Shown here one piece after another: positions 45,035 to 55,613 of a stretch of 64,000 nucleotides of DNA; position 1 is the first letter of the stretch, and each line of letters starts with the position of its first letter. A program made the position numbers and the translations under genes. Source of the DNA: Cyrtodaria siliqua (Eukaryota > Mollusca > Bivalvia > Adapedonta > Hiatellidae). The stretch is taken from contig JAWPHD010002620.1 in NCBI GenBank assembly GCA_037043455.1, forward strand, positions 62,001 through 126,000, written 5' to 3'. The notes beneath the pieces are model-generated. The model searched no databases. It worked only from the letters and a program-made list of their open reading frames with translations, and was not told the origin of the DNA.

Positions 45035-47507
45035 CAAAACAAGAGGCCCAAGAGGGCCTGTGGACGCTCTACTGGCTCTGGATGAAGTTTATGTATAAGG
45101 GGCCATAACTCTTTCAAATATCGTTCAACCAGAACATGGTGATGATATACGCATGTAGACTTGGTACTGGTTGTCCTGGACAAGTTTCGTTGAAATCCAG
45201 CCAGAGGTTCAGGAGAACTAGTCTGTACAAAGTAAGTGTATTAAAACCTTTAAGGGGTCATAACTCTGCCAAACTTCATTCAACCACAACACGGCAATGA
45301 CAGGTGCAACTAGACCGCTGCTCCAAACAAAATTCCATTATGTTTATTTCGCTCTTCAGGGCATTTAATTTTATTATATACTGGGACCATACGCCGTACG
45401 ACATGGAGAAGACATACACTCCATGTCCACCGCCATATGCATGCCATCTTCGGGATGGTTAAAATTTTGTGCTGTTGATTTTATTAATATTGAGTTCTGC
45501 TCAACCCGGAACTAGAGGGTGTGAGCGGTAGCTAGCATATTTCACTACCGCTCATGAACAGTCTCAATCAAACCGAGACTGCAATATTTCGTATGTGTCG
45601 TGCTCGGCCGTTTCCAAAGGTCCATTATCATACTCTTTTTTTGGTACTGATCATCCCCATCAAGATTCGTTGAAATCCAGCAAGGAGTTCACAAGAGACT
45701 AATCCGGACAACGTTTGGCTATTAAAACCTTTAAAGGGCTATAACTCTGCTAAAAATAATTCAACACGAATATGGCGACGATATGCACAACTAGGCTAGA
45801 TACTGATTATTCTTGTCAGATTTCATTAAAATCCAGTCAGGGGTTCAGGAGAACTAGTCCGGAAAATGTTTGTGTATCAAAAAACTTTAAACGGCCATAA
45901 CTCCATCAAAAATCTGTTAACCGGAATGCCACGATGACATACACAACTATGCTTGCTGCTGATCATCCCTGTAAAGTTTCGTTGAAATGTGGGGAGGCGT
46001 TCAGGAGAACTAGTCCAGACAAAGTTTGTGTATTAAAACCTTTAAAGGGCCATAACTTTGCCAAAATCATTCAACCGAAACATGGCAATGATCTGCACAA
46101 CTAGACCTGATACTGATCATCCTTGTCAAGTTTCGTTAAAATCCAGCCTGGGTTTCAGGAGAACTAGTCCAGACAAAGTTTGTGTATTAAACTCCACCAA
46201 GATCATTCAACCGGAACACGGTGACGATATGTACAACTAGGCTTGATACAGATCATCCTTGAAAAGTTTCACTGAAATCTGGCCAAATGAAGGCCCTTTC
46301 TTCTTAATGAGGCCAACATATAGCATAGTTCAGAAAATCAAGGGCCATAACTCTGGTATAAATGGTCCTATCTGGCTGGTTTTTAAACTTGTTGGAGCTT
46401 TCATTGATAGTAACAATCTGCTAAAGTTTGGTAAAGATCGCATGAACAATGAAGGCTCTATCGTAGTATTAACGAGGCAACATATAGCATATTTAACTAA
46501 ATCAAGGGTCATAACTCCGCTGTTACTGGTCCGATCTGGTTGGTTTTCGAATTTGTCCGAGCTTTCATTTATATTAACAATCTGGTAAAGGTTGGTAAAG
46601 ATCGGACGAAAAATCAAGGCCCTATCGTAATATACCCTTTCTCAACTAAATCAAGGGCCAAAACTCCACTGTTACTGGTCCGATCTGGCTGGTTTTCGAA
46701 CTTGTCCAAGCTTTCATTGATATTAACACTCTGGCAATGTTGGGTAATGATCGTATGAAAAATGATTACCCTATCGTCTTAACGAGGCAAAATATAGCTG
46801 TTAAGCTAAATCAAGGGCCATAACTCCGCTGTTTCTAGTCCGATCCGAAAGGTTTTTTGACTTATCCGAGCTTTCATTGATATTAACAAGATGGTAAAGT
46901 TTGGTAAAGATCGGATGAAAAATGAAGGCCCTATCGTCTTAACGAGGCAAAATAAAGAATTTTTAACTAAATCAAGGGCTATAACTCTGCTGTTACTGGT
47001 CCGATATGGCTGGTTTTCGAACTTGTCCAAGCTTAAATTGATAGTAACAATATGGTACAGTTTGGTAAAGATCGGATGAAAAATGAAGGTCCTATCATCT
47101 TAACAACGCAAAATATAGCATTTTTAATTAAACCAAGGGCCATATCTCCGCTGTTATTGGTCCGATCTGGCTGGTTTTTGACCTTATCCGAGCTTTCATT
47201 AATATTAACAATCTGGTAAAGTTTGGTAAAGGTCGGATGAACAATGAAGGCCTACCGTCTTAACGAGGCAACATATAGCATTTTTAACTAAGTCAAGGGC
47301 CATGACTCCGCTGTTACTGGTTCGATCTGGCTGGTTTTCGAACTTGTCCGAGCTTTCATTGATATTAACAACCTGCTAAAGTTTGGTAAAGATCGATTCG
47401 GATGAAAAATGTTTGCCCTATCGTCTTAACGAGACAAAAGTTAACGACGGACGGACGGAAGACGGACAACTCGCCATCCCATAAGCTCTACTGGCCAAGG
47501 GCCAGCA
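45035..47507. mobile_element. Tandem-core non-autonomous element, second family
   Basis: Begins CAAGAGGCCCAAGAGGGCCT and GTGGACGCTCTACTGGC; ends CCCATAAGCTCTACTGGCCA and AGGGCCAGC. Two successive arrays fill it: about six units of roughly 155 bp (45080-46270: AAGGGCCATAACTCTGCCAA, CTGATCATCC, GTTTCGTTGAAATCCAGCC) and about seven units of roughly 165 bp (46300-47440: AACGAGGCAAAATATAGC, GTCCGATCTGGCTGGTTTTC, GGTAAAGTTTGGTAAAGATC). It splits the AKPSPK/AKPPAKK repeat gene, which fixes its borders. Related pieces are at 1777-3010, 58060-58720 and 60090-60245. A copy of the hairpin repeat is nested at 45310-45648. Confidence 0.75.
45310..45648 (-). repeat. Hairpin-bearing dispersed repeat, copy 2 (inverted)
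   Basis: Reverse complement begins AGAGTATGATAATGGACC, has TGAGCGGTAG...CTACCGCTCA, and ends ATAATGGAATTTTGTTTGG and AGCAGCGGTCTAG. It is the fullest copy. Confidence 0.8.
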
Positions 47508-47753
47508 ACGGCTAAACCTCCAGCCAAAAAAACACCGGCTAAACCCCCACCCAAAAAAGCACCGGCTAAACCACCAGCCAAAAAAAACACCGGCTAAACC
47601 CCCACCCAAAAAAAGTACCGGCTAAACCTCCAGCCAAAAAAGCAACTAAGCCTCCAGCCAAGAAGAAAACAAAAACTCCGAGGCGAACAGTTAATCTTGA
47701 AGGAAAAATAAAAGACATTACTCCGGAGGAAATAGCTAAGTACCAACAAGAGG

Positions 47754-47754
<1 letters not shown>

Positions 47755-47816
<62 letters not shown>

Positions 47817-47855
47817 GAAAGAAAGAAACAAACAGGAGAGAAAGAAAGAAAGAAA
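47755..47855 (+). repeat. (GAAA)n microsatellite in a coding tail
   Basis: About 15 uninterrupted GAAA units, then imperfect ones. Every plus-strand frame of (GAAA)n reads the same cycle Glu-Arg-Lys-Lys, so the polybasic tail is coded whatever the frame. Confidence 0.9.
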
Positions 47856-47954
47856 GAAGAAAACAAACTAAACCATCAGTTTAAACTTAATATGATTTAA
47901 CTTGTTTTGACTTATCTTAATTTAATCTAACCTTATATTATACACGTCTTTATT

Positions 47955-49041
47955 AAAATGGAAAGAATTAGCAGATAAAAAGCGAAAAGCGAGCGAGCTT
48001 GTTAAAGAACACGAGAATAGTTATCCAGAGAAAAATAGAAAAACAAGCTAGCCGTGATTAATACACAGAAGTATTTAAACCTGTGACTGGTGAAATAAAA
48101 AGTCAGTTAGCTTCTCTTCCGGAAATAAGTCAGCAATTAGTCGCTCTTCCAGCAGCAATAGGCAAGGAAGTAAAAGAACAAAGAGAGTATCAGGGAATAC
48201 CCCAGTTATTTGCCGAAGAGCCTCGTACAAAAATAGAGCATGCCGAACCGTTAATTATGACTGATTGATCCAGATGCTAAAATCGATAAAGTAGTGGTGG
48301 GTTCATATGATTTACCCTTGCCGTCACAGGTGCTCAAATGTATCTTAAATATTGGAGACAAAACTGGACGTGTTAATGAATATATCCGTCAACTTGGCCG
48401 CGACAAGGCTGTTCTTACTAACCAAATTACAATTGAAAGGGATGCAACCATGACAGAAAAAATATATACAAAATAGAGAAAACAGGAAAAAAGACACAGA
48501 AGCCTTAAGACATTATAAAAGAAGAATTGATGCTTTGCTTCTGCATAGTGAAGTCTTTTCAGGTAAGGGACTACAACAAAATAAAAATTCCTACAAAGTC
48601 GACAAAGATGGCCACTACGTAATGTTGCAAAATGATTTACCTAAGCTTGCTGGTCATCACAAACGTATTGCCAAACAAGGAGAAGCAGTTGTTTTAGACC
48701 TAATGACGATGATTTTGTCGACTTGATAACAAAGCGTTACAATAATACAAAAACGTATTCAAAGCTGTCTCAGAATGCTTTCAAGGAACTAACACAATTA
48801 TCTGGTTTACCAATTCATAAAGGTTCTTCAAAGTTCAAAACGATTTTAGGAGGATGTGTTGATGTTGGTTAATAGTCCTGATGATTTGGTTAATGATCTG
48901 GAGGTAGTATGTGGGAGTATCGAATCAGGAAATAATAGTCCACGGATAATAAATAAAGCTATTAGCATAATTGATGAATTATTAAAAATAGGTAAAACAT
49001 CCAAAGAACATAAGCAACTATTTTCTAAATGTTTTAATTAA
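47955..49041 (+). pseudogene. Conserved Polinton protein of unknown function
   Basis: Pieces in successive frames: KWKELADKKRKASELVKEHE, FKPVTGEIKSQLASLPEISQ, IDALLLHSEVFSGKGLQ-type residues, YKVDKDGHYVMLQNDLPKLA, LITKRYNNTKTYSKLSQNAF, LSGLPIHKGSSKFKTILGG, and NSPDDLVNDLEVVCGSIESG with NKAISIIDELLKIGKTSKEH. The last block (LV..LE...GSI.AGN....N.A..I.D.L...G..) ends a family of Polinton proteins seen in many animals; its job is not known. At least four frame changes. It follows the basic-protein gene on the same strand. Confidence 0.6.
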
Positions 49042-49065
49042 ATTATTGTCCAACTATAATTATAC

Positions 49066-49489
49066 ATGAAAACCAAAGAAATATTAACTGATCACTTGAC
49101 GCGACTTGTGACTGCATACCGACGCAGTTATAAATTGTGCGGTATTATAAACACAACATTACAGATTGCCAGTGGGATAATTGGTTGTACTGCCGTATTG
49201 GCATTGTTTCCGGCAATTCCTGTTTTCGTGGCTGCAGTTGGTGCAGTTCCTCCAGTAGTGGCTGTTTTAGTAAGTAAAACAAGAATAGCAGAAAGAAAAA
49301 ACTTTGTTAAAAACACATCATAGGAGTTTCAAACAACTTCTTTCATATGTCAAAACAACCATAGGATTAGTCAATGACGAAGAGGTAATGAGAATTGCGT
49401 GTAATACAATATTAGAGATTCTAAAGAAGGATAATTTCACAGAACCTCTGGAAATGTATATGAAAAGGTTCAAGCGTAATGGAAATTAA
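49066..49489 (+). pseudogene. Small Polinton membrane protein, one frameshift
   Basis: MKTKEILTDHLTRLVTAYRR, then GIINTTLQIASGIIGCTAVL and ALFPAIPVFVAAVGAVPPVV, two adjacent hydrophobic stretches that look like a membrane hairpin, then KTRIAERKNF. A frameshift near 49310 leads to HHRSFKQLLSYVKTTIGLVN and DEEVMRIACNTILEILKK, with a final EPLEMYMKRFKRNGN. About 140 residues in total. Similar proteins accompany Polinton gene sets; role unknown. The next gene-like signal is 1.4 kb downstream. Confidence 0.55.
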
Positions 49490-50333
49490 GCTAGTAGAGA
49501 TGCTCCTACGATACTCTGTTCAAGGTAAACGGTCATGGCATACAGTCGTAATTATACGGTCGCTACAAGCGATCGTTCAACTTGTTCCCATATCCTATCG
49601 TACTTTTCTCTAGTAGATTTTATTTTAATCGGTTTTGTTTATTTTTTTATTTTTAATATGTTAATTTTTTTCTGAAAAAATGAACTCAAATTTGATTGAT
49701 CTTTTTCCACCCTCTATTTTATCCAACACCTTTGTTATTTTGTAAAACAAATCTTCAAATCTTTGTCTATTTGTAGAAGACAAATTATATGCTACCAAGT
49801 ATTTATCCAGGTGATACTTTCTATGGTAAATAGTTCCTTTTTTTTTTCCTTTTTTTTTTTGAGCCGTCTTTTGACGACCCGTTTAATCTCCCCGTCAATA
49901 GGTGGAGCAAGGGTCGGGGAGAACCATCCCTTGCCACACCTTACAATATTTTACAGCATGTAATATTCATTTCCTAAACACATATATATATATATTTACA
50001 ATTCAGCATCATAAAATGATATAAGAGTTAAACAGAATAGATACATGTATTAGATAGTTGAGGCAGGGGAGATGTTATTTTGAGGGGAGAAAATCATTTA
50101 AAGCAGCAAAAAAAATTAAAGAGAAAAACTCTTTAAACTACATTTTGATTGCCGTCCACTAGCCCATCTAATTATAAAGTTGTATAAACTACTGTTTATA
50201 TAACAATATTTATATAGTTAATATATATACATGTATATACATACATACACATACACATACATATACATATATACACATATATACACAACTGTCAGTGTCT
50301 TGGTTCATTGTTAGAATGCATAGGGGTGGATGG
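49490..50333. other. No gene seen
   Basis: AT-rich, with poly-T tracts (49838-49860), a CGTCTTTTGACGACCCG block at 49866-49882 and a (TA/CA)-rich microsatellite at 50215-50285. Confidence 0.5.
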
Positions 50334-50803
50334 ATAAAAAGATAGGCTACATTAATTTAAAATGGTTTTAAAATTGCTCCATGTATTTTCAAAACTTACT
50401 AGTTGATTGTTTCTGATTGCGAAATGCATGCAACCTGTTTATTTCTGGGTTTCTTATTTTCCATTCAAGTAGTTGCCTTAATTGTGGAGTTCACAACGGT
50501 TACAATCTTATTGCAGGTGACAACTACAACCGACAGAAAACTATTTACCTATATGCATTTATTTTAACTTAGGTAAAGAACAATCGACTGTAGAGCTACA
50601 AATTATCTTAGAAATTAAATATTACATATTTTCTTCAAAACGACTGAAAAAACAACGCTCTCTTTACTCCAATGATATACAGACTTCGTTATTTATACGA
50701 AACGCATAAACAAATCGCAATCAGAAACAATCAACTAAAAAGTTTTGAAAATACATGGAGTAATTTTAAAACCGTTTTAAATTAATGTAGCCTATCTTTT
50801 TAT
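50334..50803. mobile_element. 470-bp inverted-repeat (MITE-like) element
   Basis: The first ~95 bases and the last ~95 bases are inverted copies (ATAAAAAGATAGGCTACATT outward; TGATTGTTTCTGATTGCG inward), more than 90% alike. The interior is unique AT-rich sequence. The superfamily is not clear, since no clean target duplication is evident. Confidence 0.75.
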
Positions 50804-50889
50804 TTTGTAACCGAGGATTCTTTTATTGCTTACTACAGCATTTTGTTAGAGAAAGGAATTAATATTATTGTTTATGCTAGCTAAATAAA

Positions 50890-51243
50890 AATAATGTAAT
50901 CCGTAGTATATGAAAAGTTAAACAGAAACAGCAGCTGACTTTAAAAAGACTCTCACGTTCAAGGCGACAGAGAAGATTGAAGAGTTTAAAAAACCCGGAT
51001 GAAACTCTTTGTGTAACAGTGATGAATGGTTAAGTAACAGTGAAAGGTTAATAAAAACACTCACAGTCCTGGAGACAAAAGAAATCAATATTTTTAAAAA
51101 AAGCAGACGCAGTTGACAAAAAGGTTGAGAATTTTAAGAAAGAATTAAGGAGAAAAAAGATCATATTGAGTGACATTGATATCGAATGCTATGAAAACTT
51201 GAAAACTTTTATTAAAAGCTTGAAATTAAACAATATAATATAA
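50890..51243 (+). pseudogene. Coiled-coil Polinton protein, copy 1 (broken)
   Basis: Pieces include TADFKKTLTFKATEKIEEFK, DEWLSNSERLIKTLTVLETK, KKVENFKKELRRKKIILSDI and ENLKTFIKSLKLNNII-stop. The C-terminal (E/Y)xxFIKSxK block also occurs in the next gene, so these are related tandem genes. Function unknown. Confidence 0.5.
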
Positions 51244-51253
51244 TTTATAGCAT

Positions 51254-51748
51254 ATGGGAAGTTATGCAGAAGAAGAAAGAAAACACTTTGATGAGGAAAA
51301 AAAGATTTACGAAAAAGTAGCTGTCTATGAACAGACACTTTTAACTAAAGCAAACGAGGAGATCAAAGAGTTTGAAGAAAGTCACATGAAACGACTGGAA
51401 GAAGATATTGCAGCTTTTAAAACAGATTGGATGATAAAGGCCGAGCATGAATCTAATACTGCAATAAAGCTTCTAACAGACCTGGCGATAAAACAAATTA
51501 GGATTTTTAGTGAAACAAGAGCAGATGCAGTAGCCAAGGATGTTGAGTATTTTAAGGATGAATTAATCAGCAAACTGAAAATAACTCATATAATTAATAC
51601 TGATATCGGTTGCTATGAACACTTTGAAATGTTTATTAAAAGCATGAAAGAGATGATTAATGAAAAGCTTCTTGATAAAAACGACTTTATAAACTATTGT
51701 AAGCACGTGAACAAAATAAGATTGCTGATAGCTGAAAAAAGAGTATGA
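51254..51748 (+). CDS. Coiled-coil protein, copy 2
   Basis: An open frame of 164 codons from MGSYAEEERKHFDEEKKIYE. It is charged and heptad-rich almost throughout, with a repeated FEE(S/T)HMKRLEEDIAAFK-type phase, then a terminal globular-looking block: INTDIGCYEHFEMFIKSMKE, LLDKNDFINYCKHVNKIRLL. The last residues (EKRV-stop) come from the inserted hairpin repeat at 51733, so the natural C-terminus is lost. Not recognised beyond its repeated relation to the flanking pieces. It might be a structural or core protein of the Polinton. Confidence 0.5.
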   Translation: MGSYAEEERKHFDEEKKIYEKVAVYEQTLLTKANEEIKEFEESHMKRLEEDIAAFKTDWMIKAEHESNTAIKLLTDLAIKQIRIFSETRADAVAKDVEYFKDELISKLKITHIINTDIGCYEHFEMFIKSMKEMINEKLLDKNDFINYCKHVNKIRLLIAEKRV

Positions 51749-51986
51749 TAATGGACCTTTGGAAACGGCCGAGCACGACACGTACGAAATATTGCAGTCT
51801 CGGTTTGATTGAGACCGTTCATGAGCGGTAGTGAAATATGCTAGCTACCGCTCACGCCCTCTAGCCCCGGGTTGAGCAGAACTCAATATTCATAAAATCT
51901 ATGGTACACAATTTTAACCATCCCGAAGATGGCATGCATATGGCGGTGGACATGGAGTTATATGCTTCCCCATGTCGTACGGCATA
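51733..51986 (+). repeat. Hairpin-bearing dispersed repeat, copy 3 (truncated)
   Basis: AGAGTATGATAATGGACC through CCCCATGTCGTACGGC. It supplies the stop of the upstream coiled-coil frame and an ATG-led start (51901) to the downstream frame, creating a chimaeric reading frame. Confidence 0.8.
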
Positions 51987-52270
51987 TCTTGAAACCGATG
52001 ATTTCGAGAGATACTGTAAATATTATGTAAAAATCAACCAGATGATAGATGACAGGACTCTTGAAAAAGAATGCTTTTGGAAATACTTGGACATTGTTCT
52101 AGATGGAGAAATAGATGTTCTATTAGACGAAAAAATAGATATTCTGGTAGTATCAGAAGATGAGATGATGACGCTGATACCGATGATGATACCATTTTGG
52201 TTGAAAAAATAGATACCCTTGCAGTATCAACAGATGATACCATTTTGGTTGAAAAAATAGATGGTGATTA
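51987..52270 (+). pseudogene. Coiled-coil protein, copy 3 (C-terminal part)
   Basis: After the repeat: ETDDFERYCKYYVKINQMID, DRTLEKECFWKYLDIVLD, echoing the INTDIGCYEHF / LLDKNDFINYCKHV block of copy 2. Then short acidic repeats (DEKIDILVVSEDE, and DDTILVEKIDTLAVSTD in another frame). A frame-preserving chimaera with the repeat begins at 51901, but nothing shows it is translated. Confidence 0.5.
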
Positions 52271-52339
52271 GAATCATTCCTGTTGAAAAAAAAAAATTAA
52301 ATATAGGCTTAAAGAAATAATCTCATGTAATATTATTTA

Positions 52340-52927
52340 ATGAATATCCGAGAAATTGAAACATGCCCAAAACAATATAGCAAGGTGTATACAGTAGATG
52401 TTTTAAGTAATGATCCACTTGCCCAGCTGCAAAAAACACAGCCGGCAGTTTTAAAATTTCTGAAAAAAGAACTTGCACAGACAGGCCGCTTTAAATTAAG
52501 TGTTGATGTGAAACATTCTTTTAAAAAAACATCGATGGGAGACAAAGAAACAGGTCCTGCAACCACATACAAAACAGCTTACTTTAATTATAAAGCGGCA
52601 ACAATATTAACCAAAAATAATACTATCGAGGCGCTGGACAAAGCACGTGAAGAAATTATAACTAGAGTTGGAAATTGGATTCAGATGGGAAGTTGTTGGC
52701 AAATTGAGGTACTAGATGCGCACTACATAAATCGAATAAAATACAAGCCTCTGCGAGGTAGCTCGTATTTAGCATTACCGAAAGAACTTGTTCATGCTAA
52801 AAAAGGATTGATAAATCTGGGCCTCCGCTGTGAATCGCCAATGTCGCAAATGGAGATAGAAAAGAAACTTTTGCGATCTTTTTTAAGCTTTTGCGAAAAT
52901 GATTTGCGAAAGGAAAATAAAAGCTGA
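52340..52927 (+). pseudogene. Polinton DNA polymerase B copy 2, N-terminal part
   Basis: An open frame of 195 codons. Recognisable blocks: EALDKAREEIITRVGNWIQM, GSCWQIEVLDAHYINRIKYK and PLRGSSYLALPKELVHAKKG with LINL, the region just before the polymerase proper in Polintons. Homology stops after KKGLINL (about 52821); the last 35 codons look like inserted sequence. The usual next block (ECFRWCH) appears at 55625, so 52822-55613 is an insertion. The upstream segment resembles proteins that other elements fuse to the polymerase. Confidence 0.75.
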
Positions 52928-53052
52928 TATTTACATATTTACAATGCCGTAAGCGGATATAGAAAATATACTGCTACACAGTGCTCTTAATGGACATGCG
53001 TAGTGTAACAGTCTAATAGAAAAGTGGACTGGTTCACTAATCTACATGAATA
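52928..53052. other. Short non-coding part of the polB insertion
   Basis: No feature recognised; followed by SINE-like copy D. Confidence 0.4.
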
Positions 53053-53390
53053 ATTGAATTGGGGTTTTAAGGCGCACAATCACATGAAAAGGTTATATGG
53101 CGCCTAAAAGGCATGAACATGCCAGGCTCATCTTCCATGTACATCGAGATAAAATATGGAAAATGGGCCTAGAACCTTCTCACCCTGAACTACAGAGTTG
53201 CTGCAAATTCTATCGTAGAAACTCCATTTACGCTGGAGCCACGTTATTGTTTTTTCTGCCACTGCTCTTTTGATGCGAGCGAGATAGCACCTGAAACAAT
53301 GCAGGGATCATGATGAAGACCTTTAATGAACATGAACAAAAAATGATAAAATGAACATGAATTTGGGGGGATTCTACCCCTCTGCCTACA
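53053..53390 (+). repeat. Dispersed SINE-like repeat, copy D
   Basis: TTGAATTGGGGTTTTAAGG to GGGGATTCTACCCCTCTGCC. It is nearly identical in order to copy C at 25833. Confidence 0.8.
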
Positions 53391-54099
53391 TGAATAACGT
53401 TCGCTGGCTGATTACAAAACCTAATAAAATTATCATAACCAGTCGATTGATCACGCGTGTATATTGTGGATCATTGACGCTTGCAAGTAACATTTTGTAA
53501 ACAAACTGTCTCACACTCTCTGAGAAGATAATTGATGCCATTAAGTAATAACAGGATTAAGACAACACAGCTTGATATCGGGTTTTAAGCTCTTATACAA
53601 ACATCGACAAGCGTGGCGGACGATCAAACAACGAAAATGAATCTATGGTTGATGTTTGTTAATGAGTGTAGCAAACTTTGTGGGGTGATGAAAATTAAAG
53701 AAATCGAAAGTGATTACATGCTATTTTTAGAAATTAATACTATTAAAATAAAAGATGAGAACAGAACAATGGCCTTAATTGATTTCATTACCCTCGACGT
53801 ATGTTTACTATATAACTTATGTCAAGATGTAAAATATTGCCACTACTGTAATATCAAACATGGCTTGTAAACGTCCGCTAAATTTAAATTCTTAATTGAC
53901 TCCAACTTCTAAATCTGCCAAAATTCGTGTGTTAAAAGACTTAAATGAATTAATGCATATATGCCGTTTAATTTGAAAATGACTCCGTTATATGGTGAAA
54001 AAATGGCTCCAACTTTGGCACTTATTTCTCAAATGTGGCTCTTTTTTTTTCTCATTTTACGAAAGAAAAAAAATACCCAGAGGAGGCCCTGTAAATATA
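53391..54099. other. No recognised gene; one 85-codon frame
   Basis: The plus frame 53613-53870 starts MADDQTTKMNLWLMFVNECS and has CHYCNIKHG near its end. I do not recognise it and it may be chance. 53960-54095 is A/T-rich, with GGAGGCCCTG before the next element. Confidence 0.4.
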
Positions 54100-55613
54100 A
54101 AAAGAGGGCCAAAATGGCCCTAAATCGATCACCTGAGTACTGGCACTTAATCAAACTTCTTCGAAATCTTATGGTCATATACAATCTGTGCAAGTTTGGT
54201 TAAGATTGTTCAAGAAATGTGGGCTCTGTTGTGTATAACAACATTGATATAAAGACAAAGTTTGGTAACTATCGAATACAAAATGAAGGTGCTAATGTGT
54301 AACACCTTTGGCAGGGCCAAATGTGATCCCAGGGCTACATGTAATATATGAGAGCTTTGTGGTTTCCGAAAATAATATTTTTTAAGTTTTTCCCTATACA
54401 AGTCTATGTAAAACATGACCCCTGGGGCGGGGCCAAATGTGACCCCACGGTCACCATTTGAACAAACTTGGTAAAGGACCATAATAGTATAGTTAATGCA
54501 AAATATTAAACCTTTGGCTCTTGTAGTTTCAGAGAAGAAGACTTCAATGTGTTTCCTATATAAGTCTATGTACAACTGTGACTCACGGGGCGGGGTCAAA
54601 TTTGACCCCAGGGTCACCATTTGAACAGACTTGGTAGAGGACCATAATCTTATAGTAAATGCAAAATATTAACGTCAGGCTCTTGCAGTTTCAGAGAAGT
54701 TTTTTTTCCCTATACATAATTATATGTCTATGTAAAACTGTGACCCCCAGGGCGTGGCCAAATTTGTCACCAGGGTCACCATTTGAACAAACTTGGTAGA
54801 GGACCATAAGCTTGAAGCAAATGCAAAATATTAAACCTCTGGCTCTTGCAGTTTCAGAGAAGATGATTTTTTAAGTTTTTCCCTATACATGTCTATGTAA
54901 AACATGTGACCCTTGGGGCGGTGTCAAATGTGACCAGAGGGTCACCATTTGAACAAACCTGGTAAAGGACCATAAGCTTATAGTAAATGCAAAATATCAA
55001 ACCTCTGGCTCTTGTAGTTTCCGAGAAGAAGATTTTTTAATTTGTTTTCCTATATAAGTCTATGTAAAATGTGACCCCCGGGTCGGGGATAAATTTGACC
55101 CCAGGGTCACAATTTGAACAAACTGAGTAGAGGACCATAAGCTGATGCTACAAGTATTACATGAGAGCTCTGTGCCTTGTGGATTCAGAGAAGAAGATTT
55201 TTTAAAGTTGTTTCCTATATGTCTATATGAAAAACATGCAAAATCTCAATATACAAACTTTGACCCCCCGGGGCACGGCCATTTTTGACCCCGGGGACTT
55301 CATTTGAACAAACTTGATAGTCTAGGCGTTGGGGATCATTTAAAAAAAAACTGTTGAAATCTGTCCAGCGGTTCTGGAGAAGAAGATTTTTTAAGGTTTC
55401 GACCATATATGGTAATGACGGCCATCTTGGATGTCGCGCTGAACTAATTTTAACAAATCTAAAACGCATTCATCTAAGGATCATTTGGTCAAAATTAGCC
55501 AAGCGGTTTCTGAGAAGAAGTCGTTTGAAGAAAAGTTAACGACGACGACGACGGACGACGGACGAAGAGTGATCCCAGTAGATCAACTTGAGCCTTCGGC
55601 TCAGGTGATCTAA
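54100..55613. mobile_element. Tandem-core non-autonomous element, copy 2 (pearl/Helentron-like)
   Basis: Same family and ends as 3637-5890: it starts AAGAGGGCCAAAATGGCCCT with TCGATCACCTGAG, and ends GAGCCTTCGGCTCAGGTGAT with CT. About six units of roughly 190 bp with GACCCC(C)GGGGCGGGGCCAAA and GGTCACCATTTGAACAAACT. Polymerase coding (NEDHECFRWCH) restarts directly after it. Confidence 0.75.

Larger units (their letters stand above)
44605..47883 (+). pseudogene. Basic Lys/Pro/Ala-rich Polinton protein, split by a 2.5-kb insertion
   Basis: Exon-like part 1 (44605-45034) starts MSKVYCGIKQIPRGKQLGTE, with the VYCG-x(n)-P-x-G-x3-GT(x)3-C pattern and YGLK of a conserved small Polinton/large-DNA-virus protein, then a Lys-rich region and KKTLAKPTVKK repeats. 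After the insertion 45035-47507 the KPPAKKTPAKPPPKKAPAK repeats continue (47508-47665), then KKKTKTPRRTVNLEGKIKDI, TPEEIAKYQQEEKER, and a polybasic ERKK tail from a (GAAA)n run (47755-47855). The composition resembles histone H1 or adenovirus core proteins, suggesting DNA condensation in the particle. Frameshifts are present in the first part. Confidence 0.65.

Noticed and set aside
50334..50803. Terminal inverted repeats of the Polinton
   Set aside because: The two arms are only 470 bp apart and sit between Polinton genes, so they belong to a small inserted element.
53613..53870. 85-codon frame as a real gene
   Set aside because: No recognisable motif and it lies in an insertion between polymerase parts; chance is as likely.
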